Assembly: GCA_009869945.1 (NCBI GenBank)
Contig: WIXG01000318.1
Coordinates: 1-64,000 of the forward strand
Origin: Mesaphorura yosii
Taxonomy: Eukaryota; Arthropoda; Collembola; Poduromorpha; Tullbergiidae
Length of the DNA: 64,000 bases
Reading direction: 5' to 3'
In this document: positions 1-9,663 of the stretch, one piece after another
Layout of the letters: each line of letters starts with the position of its first letter
Position numbering within the stretch: the stretch's first letter is position 1
The notes under the pieces: model-generated
The model's database searches: none
What the model saw: the letters and a program-made list of their open reading frames with translations, nothing else
What the model was told of the DNA's origin: nothing
Program-made: the position numbers and the translations under genes

Positions 1-13
1 GGGGGGGGGGGGG
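1..13. repeat. Poly-G run at window edge
   Basis: The window opens with 13 consecutive G residues and stays G-rich for about 40 bases. This may be a real homopolymer or a low-quality contig edge; nothing else marks it as functional. Confidence 0.8.
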
Positions 14-950
14 AGAGATGAGGGGTGCAGGAAAAGCTTGCGTCAGGTGTAAGGGGCAACACCCTGCCCAGGAATGTATCAGAAAGAGGAGAACGAAGAA
101 GCGTTGATTCATAGGCACCATGGAGATATTGGAACGGAAAAATATCTATATTTGAATTTTTTGATTCCAGAATTGTATGATTTTTAAGTTCTTACAAGAC
201 AATAACAGACTGCTTTGTATCCAGTCGCACTAATAAATTGCGATTCGTCTTGACCGAGACAACGCCCACAATGTCCCCTATTCAGAGTTCACTTGTATGT
301 TTCACACGATTTAATCAGACCGGTCTGGCAAAATACGTTTAAGCACAGGGTGTTCGGGGGGTTTCCTCCCGATTTTAATAATATATTTCGGCGAAAAATT
401 CCAATGGGAGTCGGATGGTGAGGGGGTGTGGGGGAATTTATTTCTTACTTTTTTAAGGCGCCTCACCAAAGGAATAGTTTTCCCACGGAATTTTTTTTAT
501 TCTGCGTTGCATTCGTTCAAAGTTAAGACGGAGAGACAAAGAAAGACGCGTATTGCCTACCGCCTGAGACGCCTTGAACGCTAAACATCTCCGAAATTAT
601 TTTTAGCCGACCTGCAATGCACTGCGATCTTCGACTACGACTGCGATTCACTGCTGGCAAGTCTCATCGTATCCGAAATTCTCCTGCATAAAAAGCGAGT
701 GTTTTTAAAAATACGATGTCAAAAGTGTTTCTTCTCTCGCAGCGTCCAGTTAGAACGTCAATTTGAATAAACTTAAACGCAAGGCATTGCTCTTTGCTTT
801 TCGCGTATCTTCAGGCAAAACTGACCAGTTTTCATTTTCCTCACGAAAAATTGACCTCAGCGGCTCAAACCCGATTATATTCCGCACTTGTGAGAACGAC
901 CGGAGTTTAGCTTCGTGAACGACCATTTCAGAAGTCAGGCAAATATTCAG

Positions 951-2077
951 GTGAGTTTCCCTTTCCTCCGCGTCCGCCGCTAATTTGAGACCGTTTTTGA
1001 GTGTGAAGGTAGAATAACAACGATCAGTGCATGAAAAAAGCAATCAATTCAATTGCACGCCGTGAACTTCCTTATAATTTTAGGTATTACGCATACAACG
1101 AAATTTAACAGCGTTGTTGAATCAGATCTTTGCAAATGTACACTAAATTCGTAAACTGTGTTGGCGTTCCTGCAAAAAAGATTTTGACTCGCTGCTGTCA
1201 GGAAATACGAACGCTGTCCTGTGCTGTGCTTTGCTGCGTTGTATGCATGCATGCAGTTGAAATAAATGATACGATTTACGAGCATCAGCATCAGCCCACT
1301 TCAGAGTACAACTGCTGCGCTGCACTGCGAAGTTTGCGAATTTCGCAGTGCAGATCGCAGATCACAAACGCAATTAATGCATCAGAACGTAACGCGTTCA
1401 GCTTTCAGCGTTCCCCTCTCGAACGCGAATGTGAATGGTTTTTCGAGTCAGTCGAACTCACGCACTCGCTCGTGGCTCGTGCCCACTGCTCACTGATCAG
1501 CTGTTTTCTGTTGTCTGTTTACTGTTCTTCGTCTCACCTGCGCCTTGCTGCATCAGCGTTCGTTTTGCATGCGGACGACTCTTATTCTTTTCTTGTGTTA
1601 CGTAATAATTAGCGCTAATTAATTCTCAAAGAGACGACACACATTTTTCAAGTCTTTCGAGTTCGAGTTCGTTCGAGTCTCTTGCTTCACTCCTCAGAGT
1701 CCTTAATCTTTTGTGTACCGTACCTGCAGTTAACGATTGTCTGCATCTTCTGCCTGGCGAAACCAAAAGTGAGACAGCGTCAGCGATGGTCCACGTGCAA
1801 ATCAGATGCGAAAGCCAAAGGCTTCGCTGTTCTGAACTCTGAAGAGAGTGTGCGTGTGTAAATAAAGAGTGTATCTTCGAGTGTTCCTAGCCTTCATCCC
1901 ATCGCAAATCATTAATATTCATAATTTGCATTAATAAGTGAATGTTTAATATCGAATTTGCAATTAACAATTAGAAATTTGACTGTGTTCATTGACTTGA
2001 CTGAAATGAAACAGAGTTTGTATGACCGTTTTTTGTAAGAAATACGTGAAATCAGACAATTTCATCGTTTTCCGTAG
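951..2077 (+). other. Possible 5' UTR intron of the LRRC20-like gene
   Basis: This interval is bounded by a near-consensus donor, GTGAGT at 951, and a candidate acceptor, TTTTCCGTAG ending at 2077. Both sites are visible in the sequence. Their use as a pair is inferred only from orientation, spacing and the coding exon that follows. A cDNA could easily show another acceptor. Confidence 0.3.
1320..1353. repeat. 12-bp hairpin with 10-nt loop
   Basis: CTGCACTGCGAA at 1320-1331 pairs exactly with TTCGCAGTGCAG at 1342-1353, in the 5' flank of the LRRC20-like gene. It is made of words (TGCAGTGC, TTCGC) that are common throughout this DNA. Confidence 0.85.
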
Positions 2078-2162
2078 CTCAAGAAGTCTCGTGTCTCGTG
2101 AACCAGAGCGATTTTGCATTTTCACCGAGAACAAAGAAGAAATTAAGAAAGCATTTATCAAA

Positions 2163-2310
2163 ATGAGGCCTCAATTTCTCGACTTGACAAACAACCAGCA
2201 GGTCAACCCTGCCGAGTATCACCAGGCGATGATGTGCACTCGACTCGCTGGCCGTGCCATCATTCGCGTGGTCGGTCGCTGCAACGACGCACAGGAGAAC
2301 GAAAATTTGG
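2163..2310 (+). CDS. LRRC20: LRRC20-like coding exon 1
   Basis: Codes for residues 1-49 and the first base of codon 50. The stretch beginning MMCTRLAG at 2229 aligns in position with the N-terminal helix of LRRC20. The exon ends in TTGG|GTAAGT at 2310/2311, a near-perfect donor. The frame stays open upstream to about 2022, but that part looks like 5' UTR. Confidence 0.8.
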
Positions 2311-5300
2311 GTAAGTTCCAGGCTCTGCTGCCAGAAAGTTTGCGAATTTCGAAAACGGGACGACGAAAGTGCGACGCAGAAACCCCGTTAAAATTAGTTT
2401 ATCGAAACCAAAACAAAGAATCGCTTTATCTCCGTTGACGCCACGTTTTTGCATCGCAGCGCAGTTCGAAGTCCGATTGAACTTTGTTGTTGTCGTTGAA
2501 CTTGGCTCGAGCGCGTCATCGCCATCTGACTCTACAACGGAATATGCTACGTATTTCGCATTTCGCACTCTGCAAATTTTCCTGCAAAATCCTTATCTCT
2601 CAGATAAACAGGGGTGAGGGCTTTGTTTATGCTGCCAAAAATTCCAATCAGAGTGCAATGTGATTGAGATTCGTAATTAAATTCAAATAGCCATTGCATC
2701 ATGGAAAATTGGCAAATCGGCACTTTTAATACGCTCGCGGGCTTAAAAACTCGCGGCTCGGCCCGTCGACGCGTCGGCGCGTCCTTCGAACGTCCAACTG
2801 CGGAATCAAACGCGAGACGCCAAATGCGACTTCCGCACACGCAACAGGCAGAACGAGACAATCGCGAATCGCATGATCACATCTTATTTGTACGATTGCG
2901 ATTAATAATCGATGGATTTTTTGTGGTCTTGGCCAAATACAGAAGACAACCGAGTATCGTGTCTTTTTTCTCTCTGCCCTCCCCAATCACTGCACGAACT
3001 GCAGCAGCTGAGACAATTATCAAGCTCTTTATTAGCATTTAGTATTTAGTAAGCTCGATATTAAGCGTGTGCTAGTGACCAACACCTTTTCAAGGTAACG
3101 ACGGGGGACGGGCTCTCGTTTTTGCAATGACAATTCGAGTATCGTGTTAATACAATGCCACAATGCAAAAGTACATCAGCGTCATTTCAATCCCAAATTA
3201 GTCAACAGTCTCAGTCATCAGTCTGCAGTACACGAAATTACACCTGGCTGACTCACAGACAAGGCGGAATCGCGTCGCAGTCTGCAAGCCTCAAACAATT
3301 GAGAATTGAGCATGAGCTCTTTTTTGCACTCAAGCCAAAACCAATGAGACAGTCAACGCCAGTGCTAAAAGCCTGCATGCAGTGATTTCTTTCATGCTCA
3401 CGTCGACATAGACAAAGGCAAAGTTCTATTTCTGTGAATACAGAAACGAACGTAAAGCGCCGTCCACCAATCACGTCTTCGACGGGAATGAGACAGGCGG
3501 GCAGGCAGTCAGAAGCTCACATGAGTTTTGTTTTGGTTTCTGGCTATTCTGACTCAGTTTTGTCTACGCTTTGCGTAACCTCTGCGTTGTGCACTGCGCG
3601 CTTTGCCCTTTCCAGCTTAAAATTATCGTAGGCCCGTTCGAATTTGAATTCTGCGCCAGGACGGAATTCAAAAGCAGGCATGGCGTCAGGCGTGACTCGC
3701 GTTGTGCTGCGATGCGAACAGGCGCAAGAGACAGAGCGGCTAGGTACGTGAAATTAAAATTGTCCAGCCACGATAGCTAATTTAAAGATTTGGACTTGGG
3801 AATTCCACAATTCAGGTCGACGTTAACGCTCGGCACTCGAAATCGAAATGGTGGCAATGCGCTGCCAGCAAGCAGTTTACGCATTTCGCGAATTGCAGTG
3901 CGAATTTCACGTTGAATGAATGCTCACTAGACCGAGACTTTAGCCAAACTTGTGATGCAACGAAATGATTTTACGACTTCACGATTTACTCGTGTATGCA
4001 AGGTAAAACGTAACGTAGAAGGTAGAAATTGCTCGCTTTTTGTACGGCACTGTACACAGCACAAAAGAAACCTGGCTCATATCAGAACGCGGCTGCTGCC
4101 TGCGCTTGAGATTGCGGTTATCAGTCACGTCTGAGTGAATTGAAACCATGGAAAGCTGAAAGTGCAAGTCGCAAGTGCGGAAGCGAATTCCAATTGCATG
4201 AAAAAAATGTGCCCAGCGCGCGCGAGGGCGTTAATTGAGAAATTAAGTTTCCTATTTAATTGTGCTTATTTTTCGTATTCCTGCAGATCTATCCGAGTGC
4301 CAGCTGATGCAAGTTCCTGACGCCGTCTTTCACTTGATGCGGAATACGACGCTGAAGACCTGCGATCTGTCCGGCAACGTCATCACGAAAATTCCTCCGA
4401 AGCTACCTGCAAAATTTTCGTGCATCACAGGTACGAAGTCCGTGTCAAATTCGCGCTCACGCGCCTTTGCTCTTTGCTCGCTCGCATTGGAAAATTGGCG
4501 CGTAATTTGTGATTGCATAACGCACCATACATCATCGTCTTCCGAGGCTACAATTAAAGAGAAAAGCAAGGCAAGACTCAAGACAAGCAAGGCCGATGCC
4601 GGCTGGCTTACAGCTGGTCGAAATTAATCGCGAATCGCGACGAATGAAAGGCGAAAATTCATGGCGTGAAATTTTTGGGCTGCAATGACGTTGAATGCCC
4701 GAATGTTTTTCAATTAAATTCTTTCTCGCCCTGCACGTGGCCAAACATGTGGCCCATTCAGAGACGCGAAACGCAGTTTCGTTCAAAATCCTTCGACTTG
4801 AATCGCTCTTTGATCGGTATTTACGAGATTCCGAGTTAAAAATAGCCAGGACTTTCCTAAGTTATTTTTGGAAGAAATTCAACGAACGGGTGTTTAGCAT
4901 TTAGCACGAAAAGAGACTGACTCTCGGCGTAATACTTAAAATTTATACACATATACAGCAGAGGAGACGAGTTTCGTGTTTGTGGTGTCAAAGGCCAGCG
5001 GATGAAGAGGCTGCAGCTACGGCAAAAATCTGAAACGTAGAAAAGTCGGTCCAAAAATATCGAGAGCGTCTGTTTTCTGTTCTTCCCACGTGAATATACC
5101 AAGACAGCAACAGCAGAGTTCGGCGAGAGAAATAGTTATTCCAGCTGACTCAAACAGCGACGGATAAAACGTTGGCGTTCTTCCAGCACGTTTTTCCCAA
5201 TTTCTCATGTGATGCAGAAGCCATGCAACTCTTCTGCAATTGTTATCATTTTATCATCGCCCTCGAGATTTTGAGGCTGATTTCTGACGAGTACCTGCAC

Positions 5301-5918
5301 TCATTAGCATTTAATCGTTATACGCCGTATTTATTTATTTTCCCGTCGTGAACCGTAACGATGAGACACTGGCTTTATGGAAGCTCTGCGCTTGCGAATG
5401 GCAAATGTCATTCAACCTGGTGTTCAACCTGGCGAATGTAAATTTAACCGCTGACTCTTTTTGTTTGCTTTTCCCGTACAGAATTGAACTTGTCCAACAA
5501 TCGGATGAGCAAGCTTCCAGATGAATGCAGTGAACTTGCCGCACTCACGAAGCTGGACATTTCCTTCAACGCCTTTGTCTCTTTTCCAAAAGTCACTCTG
5601 TCGCTGCCCAAACTGGAGCACATCAATATGGAAAAGAATTACATCGCTGGTAAGCTACGCTGACCCACTTTTTTGTCAGGAAATCACGTCGCAATGTATT
5701 TTAAATTTAAAATTACCACTTTTTTCTGTGCAGACGTGGAAGCCAAACGGTTGAGCGACGCTCCGGCCCTGAAGATGCTGATTCTTCGACAGAATCCTCT
5801 GAAGCCCGACGTCCACGACGCGCTCGCTTCGCTCTCGTCGTCCAAGTCAAGTGCCATCACCATTCTGCTTAGTCCAAAGGAGGAGGACGACTCTTGGGAG
5901 AATCTGGACAATTTATAA
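2163..5918 (+). CDS. LRRC20: Leucine-rich repeat protein, LRRC20-like (whole gene, 4 coding exons)
   Basis: Joining 2163-2310, 4287-4430, 5482-5649 and 5734-5918 gives one open frame of 214 codons plus TAA. All junctions are GT..AG and all introns are phase 1. About six LRRs can be read, with the LxxLxLxxN pattern: LDLSECQL near residue 49, CDLSGNVI near 75, LNLSNNRMSKLP at 99-110, LDISFNAF, INMEKNYI and LILRQNPL. Order, length and ending (LLSPKEED) resemble vertebrate LRRC20, a small, probably cytosolic LRR protein of unknown biochemical role. No signal peptide or membrane segment is visible. The ATG at 2163 is in strong context (CAAAATG). However, family similarity begins only around the methionines at 2229/2232, so the first 22 residues may be an extension or 5' UTR. 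The gene is convergent with E74. The orthology call is from recognition, not a search. Confidence 0.85.
2311..4286 (+). other. LRRC20-like intron 1
   Basis: A 1976-bp phase-1 intron from GTAAGT to TTCCTGCAG. It holds several short open frames on both strands, none with recognisable motifs, and no obvious repeat element or RNA gene. Confidence 0.8.
4287..4430 (+). CDS. LRRC20: LRRC20-like coding exon 2
   Basis: 144 bp with phase 1 at both ends, so it could be skipped without a frameshift. It completes D50 and codes for residues 51-97, covering the first two LRRs (LSECQLMQVP and CDLSGNVITKIP). Acceptor TTCCTGCAG ends at 4286; donor ATCACAG|GTACGA begins at 4431. Confidence 0.88.
4431..5481 (+). 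other. LRRC20-like intron 2
   Basis: A 1051-bp phase-1 intron, GTACGA to TTTTCCCGTACAG. Nothing recognisable was seen inside. Confidence 0.8.
5482..5649 (+). CDS. LRRC20: LRRC20-like coding exon 3
   Basis: 168 bp, symmetric phase 1. It completes E98 and codes for residues 99-153 with the central LRRs (LNLSNNRMSKLP, LDISFNAF, INMEKNYI). These are the clearest repeats in the protein. The donor is GCTG|GTAAGC. Confidence 0.9.
5734..5918 (+). CDS. LRRC20: LRRC20-like terminal coding exon
   Basis: Follows an 84-bp intron (5650-5733; acceptor TTTTTCTGTGCAG). It completes D154 and codes for residues 155-214, with the last LRR (LKMLILRQNPL) and an acidic tail, ending in TAA at 5916-5918. LRRC20 proteins also end shortly after an LMSPE/LLSPK-like segment, which supports both the family call and the stop. 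Confidence 0.88.
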
Positions 5919-6560
5919 ACTGCTGGAGAAACTGCTCCAAGCCAGTCAGAGTCAAATTCTGCGGCCAGCCATTACTACTACTTTTAATTAATTACCATTC
6001 TACTATTTTACGACTTATCTATGAATCAATGAGCGAATGTAACGTGATTAGTGATTAGTGAATAGTGATTATTCAGTAGTCACCGTAGTCAGTCACTCGT
6101 GTGCGTATTTTTTAAACTTTCTCTAAAGCTTTTTATTCTCAAACAACCCAAATCGTATGTGCTTTTTGAATTTCGGCTCCAGCGACAAGATTTGCCGAAA
6201 CCTGTTTAAAGTTTGGCTGTATTGAGCTGTATTAAAATGTTGGTTAGTCGCTTTGACCTCGGCTATTCCTTCAATTAACAAATTTTGTTCTAGTCAATTC
6301 AATTATCGCTTATTCAATTATTCTTGTGCACGCGCTTCAATTTGTCTATCAGACTCTCAATTTTAGGCTTAGACGTACCAGATTTCGAGAACTTCAAGTT
6401 TCAGGCTCGATTTTGAATGTTAATGGGCCAACATAAAAATTAAACCCCTGCCCTGATTTTGCGTTGTATTATTATTTGTGTGACTTAATTAAAAATTAAG
6501 GACTACCCATTGTCCATGGACTCATATTGTTGTGAAATAAATTATAATGCAAAGATTACT
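5919..6560 (+). other. 3' UTR of the LRRC20-like gene
   Basis: About 640 bp of AT-rich sequence after the stop codon with no open frame of note. It reaches the AATAAA at 6536 and a GT-rich stretch just after it. The exact cleavage site is inferred. Confidence 0.6.
6536..6541 (+). terminator. Poly(A) signal AATAAA, LRRC20-like gene
   Basis: A canonical AATAAA about 620 bp after the stop. It is followed within 20-40 bases by GTGTGTGGGTATCGTTG, a good GU-rich downstream element. It is the best poly(A) candidate on this strand before the convergent gene. Confidence 0.6.
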
Positions 6561-6655
6561 GAAGTGTGTGGGTATCGTTGCAGTTGCAATGATGAAGTGA
6601 GGTGCAGATGAATTGAAAAATCGAGTTCCGACACGTAAACACGACGTTGGGCACA

Positions 6656-6661
6656 TTTATT
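6656..6661 (-). terminator. Distal poly(A) signal for E74
   Basis: AATAAA on the minus strand (TTTATT on plus), followed downstream on that strand by GTGTTTACGTGTCGG, a GU-rich element. It lies about 115 bp from the opposing signal of the LRRC20-like gene and is the last good candidate before that gene's 3' end. Confidence 0.5.
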
Positions 6662-7868
6662 CGCAAACATTGACACAGATTACATTAGTCTACGTAGTAA
6701 ATTAATCACACATCAATTCAAAGTCTAGTCACACGAGTAGTTTGCCTGTTTGCCGTCCAGTCATTTAATTACCACACCAGTCCACCAAGACTCCTTCAAA
6801 CTTAAAAGCGCGCGCCTTCCATAATCGGTGCGTTAGGCCTAAATTTTAAATAAATTTTAGCCTCTCTCACGCCCACGCCGCTTGCCATTTCCATCTCTAC
6901 AAATGTACATAAATTAACCTAAAAATCTAGCCGTAGCCAATAAACACGAGTGCCTCTATATTTAAAATTTAATGTTAGGACGCTAAATAGGAGTTGGAGT
7001 ACAGCTCCAATTTATAGTTGTAGTTCACGTTGTTTAGGCAGAGACAGGTACTGAGAAACACTTATCCATCCGTGCCAGCCGATTAGCTCGAGCCACTGAA
7101 ACATTGCATTTGAATCCTTAAGAAATAAGAAATAAAGCAGGCAGAATTAAATTCCCAATCTATCTATCTATTTAAGCACACATACGACATCATTTGGCAT
7201 GAGGACTTTATACGTTTTATACTCTAGTTTAAATTAGAATCTGATTTCGATTTTAGTGTCGCAGTCGCATCGCATCAAGTCTATCACGTTCCCTCATTCA
7301 AGTACATGCGTTTCCTTTCTCAATTTCCTTTTTCAATTTTATGATTTCATGATTTCACCCTCAATAAAAGGCACACCGATTTCATACTTCATAAGCAATT
7401 CTTTCACTCGTCTTTCGTCTGTTTCTCGCGTCTAGGAACACGGGTGATTAATTTTTGAGTGGAAAAGAAGCTCGATTCGGCAAAGAATTTTAGCTGAAGA
7501 ATTTTTTGTTTGGTCGGTCAATCCAAATAAAATAAAAATGAAGACGTGCAAACAAAAGCGGCGCAGAGAATTTAAATCTGTAATATTTATTTGTACATTA
7601 AAGGACACTTGTAAATAAAAATTAACATAATCAAGCATACATAATGAATGATAAATCATAATTGTAGTATAATATAGGATACTAAACACAAGTTGTAACC
7701 AAATGAAAGAAACCAAACGATTGAAGGAAACAAATCATGGGTGCAAGAAGATTTAAAAATGAAGAGAAAGCAAAGGAAGCCTGAAAACTGGGTACGCGCG
7801 CATTTTTTTTGAGCCTACGCCGTCTGCTAGTCTGTTTTTACTTCGAATTCGAGGTATTTTTATGCAAA

Positions 7869-8081
7869 ATGTCGGAAGCCGATTTAATTAAAAATTACTG
7901 CACGGCGAAAACCGAAAAATGGCGAATTAAGTATAAAATTCCTCCAAAATCAAAAATCCTGCCTGCTAAAATCGAGAAAACATTACAGATCCGATCCCAA
8001 TTTGTACGGTTCACAGTTAAAGTTCCAGGAAGAAAGAGAGAGCTTATATCCCTTTACATTAAAGTCGTGCTAAAACTCTGA
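7869..8081 (+). CDS. Small lysine-rich ORF, 70 aa, antisense to E74 3' UTR (doubtful)
   Basis: An ATG at 7869 in strong context (CAAAATG) opens a 70-codon frame ending in TGA at 8081. An AATAAA follows at 8200-8205. About 13 of the 70 residues are lysine. There is no signal peptide, no membrane segment and no motif I recognise. It lies antisense to the proposed E74 3' UTR, far from any splice-linked exon. It could be a small gene, a decayed insertion or a chance frame in AT-rich DNA; chance is the most likely. An upstream in-frame start at about 7809 would add 20 residues. Confidence 0.2.
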   Translation: MSEADLIKNYCTAKTEKWRIKYKIPPKSKILPAKIEKTLQIRSQFVRFTVKVPGRKRELISLYIKVVLKL

Positions 8082-9554
8082 AATCAGAACAGTTTCGCAT
8101 CCGAGCTCCTACGATTACCAAAACATTACATTTATCCAGCAGCAAAAGTAATTCTAGGAGTACGTTAGACTGAAGTGTATTCGTATTTCACAATTCCACA
8201 ATAAAGATTCATTTCTTGCGTCGTCAGTTGGTCTACTCAGCAGCAGCCACGCCCACCTGCACTAACCTAATCTACTCGTACTTACGCTAGTCTAGTTTAG
8301 TCTAGTTAATCTTGTATTTATATATTTATAGTGTATATTTCATGTGGTCGTTTCTCCTCGCAGCCTTAATTACTTTACGTACGTGATTAATAGCGAAATC
8401 TTTAACAACAAATATAGATTTATGTTTCCTAGCCTAGAATTTATTCTCTTAACAGCAGTGAATTAATTCTCGTAAGAATTACAGTTACAGTTATAGTTCG
8501 TCGATAGAGTCTGACAGTAGAAAGTGTTTTGTTTTTCTCCTCCTCCGGCCGGTCTCGCTCAGGCAGTTTGCCGCCGACGGTGAATCTTAACCAAAATAAA
8601 AATACACGCTACGACCGTAACTTAATAAAATCTGAAAAACCTAACTAGACCTAAGATTAATAAAAATGTACCTTAGACTCCCATTTTGTGTGAAACGTAA
8701 CGTTAATTTAAGACGTAAGAAGTACAAGGAAGAGGGCAGTACGCTAATATTTCTGGATCAGAGCGATAAAAGAAGCATAAAACTGTATCTAGTATGAATC
8801 AATCATACGACGAATCGACGTCCGTGCACTTTGGAATCTGAATTCACCCGAAACAGAACGAAATGAAGACGAAAGTGGTCTCGTTAAGAGCGGTCTATAA
8901 TTTTAACATTATCTAAAAAATAGCAAATTGTGCAATCGCAATTAATTCTCCACCTTTCAATTCCTCGTGCTGACTTTCTTGTTTCTTAGCAGACTCTAAT
9001 AAATTAATGTGGTGGGGTCGGTCTTTCTTGGCCCCACTTACATTAATCGTTAGTCCAGAAGCCTCGTAAACTAATTCTCTAATTCCTTGTCTCTAAATTC
9101 CTAATTCGAGAAATTAGCTTAGCTAGTCCCATTCACATTCACTCACGTAATTAACGTTCATCGTTTGTGTTAGCGCGCACAGGTATCTTTAGACATTACA
9201 ATTTAATTTTCTAGTGATTGTACCATGCCTGCCTGCCTTCTCGCCGGCGTTTTCGTCCGTACATTGCAGCATTAAACTGGGTCTCGTCGACTGATTGATG
9301 AAAATAGACTTCCTGATCGACATGGCCACTCTACGGCCATTCTACTATGGAGAAATACGGACTACCGCCTAACCGCCCTCCGTAAACTAACGTACACCAC
9401 GCCGTAGACTACAATTCTAAACTAGCACAATAATTAATTGAATATGATTGTACACAAGAGAGAAAATTTGATGATGAGTGTGTATTCAGCTTTCACGCGC
9501 GTCGGTCGCCGCCGCACTCAATCGTGGGCCATCAATTTCTTAGGTGTGACGCCG

Positions 9555-9663
9555 TCACACGCCGTTGCAGTCAATCTCGACAATGTCTTTCGGAACATCC
9601 ACAAACTGATACACGAGTCGCTGGCCGTCAACCTTTGCCAGAATTCCTCTCTGGTAGTAGTAC
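9555..9663 (-). CDS. Eip74EF: E74 terminal coding exon (ETS C-terminal part)
   Basis: 109 bp. Its first base completes R510, and it codes for residues 511-545, beginning [13 protein letters not shown] and ending DCNGV then TGA at 9557-9555. It carries the end of the ETS recognition helix and the last beta strands. The acceptor is TTTGTATTTCGTAG. The residues are near-identical to Drosophila E74 as I recall it. Confidence 0.95.

Larger units (their letters stand above)
14..2162 (+). other. 5' flank and probable 5' UTR of the LRRC20-like gene
   Basis: No convincing coding sequence is seen here. A strong donor (CAG|GTGAGT) sits at 950/951, and all three plus-strand frames before it contain stops, so it could end a non-coding first exon. 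A possible matching acceptor is the pyrimidine-rich stretch ending in AG at 2076-2077, which would start the second exon at 2078. Other contents are a 12-bp-arm hairpin at 1320-1353 and short GTTCGA repeats near 1660. No clear TATA box or start site was found, so the promoter is not placed. The exon model is inference. Confidence 0.35.
6640..9554 (-). other. Probable long 3' UTR of E74
   Basis: About 2.9 kb of AT-rich sequence downstream (on the minus strand) of the E74 stop, with no convincing minus-strand coding frame. Poly(A) signals on that strand appear at 8445-8440, 7591-7586 and 6661-6656, so several 3' ends are possible. Long 3' UTRs are known for insect E74. The plus-strand small ORF 7869-8081 lies antisense inside it. 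The extent is inferred from signals only. Confidence 0.5.

Noticed and set aside
750-1043. 97-codon minus-strand frame
   Set aside because: It looks slightly protein-like but has no recognised motif and overlaps a strong plus-strand splice donor at 951; no partner exons were seen.
1130-1612. 160-codon plus-strand frame
   Set aside because: Cys/Ser/Leu-rich, no motif, overlapped by frames on the other strand, and runs through a hairpin of repeated words.
1987-1998. GTTCATTGACTT, similar to an ecdysone response element
   Set aside because: Two mismatches to the palindromic consensus and placed near the LRRC20-like 5' UTR, not at E74. Such near matches are expected by chance in 64 kb.
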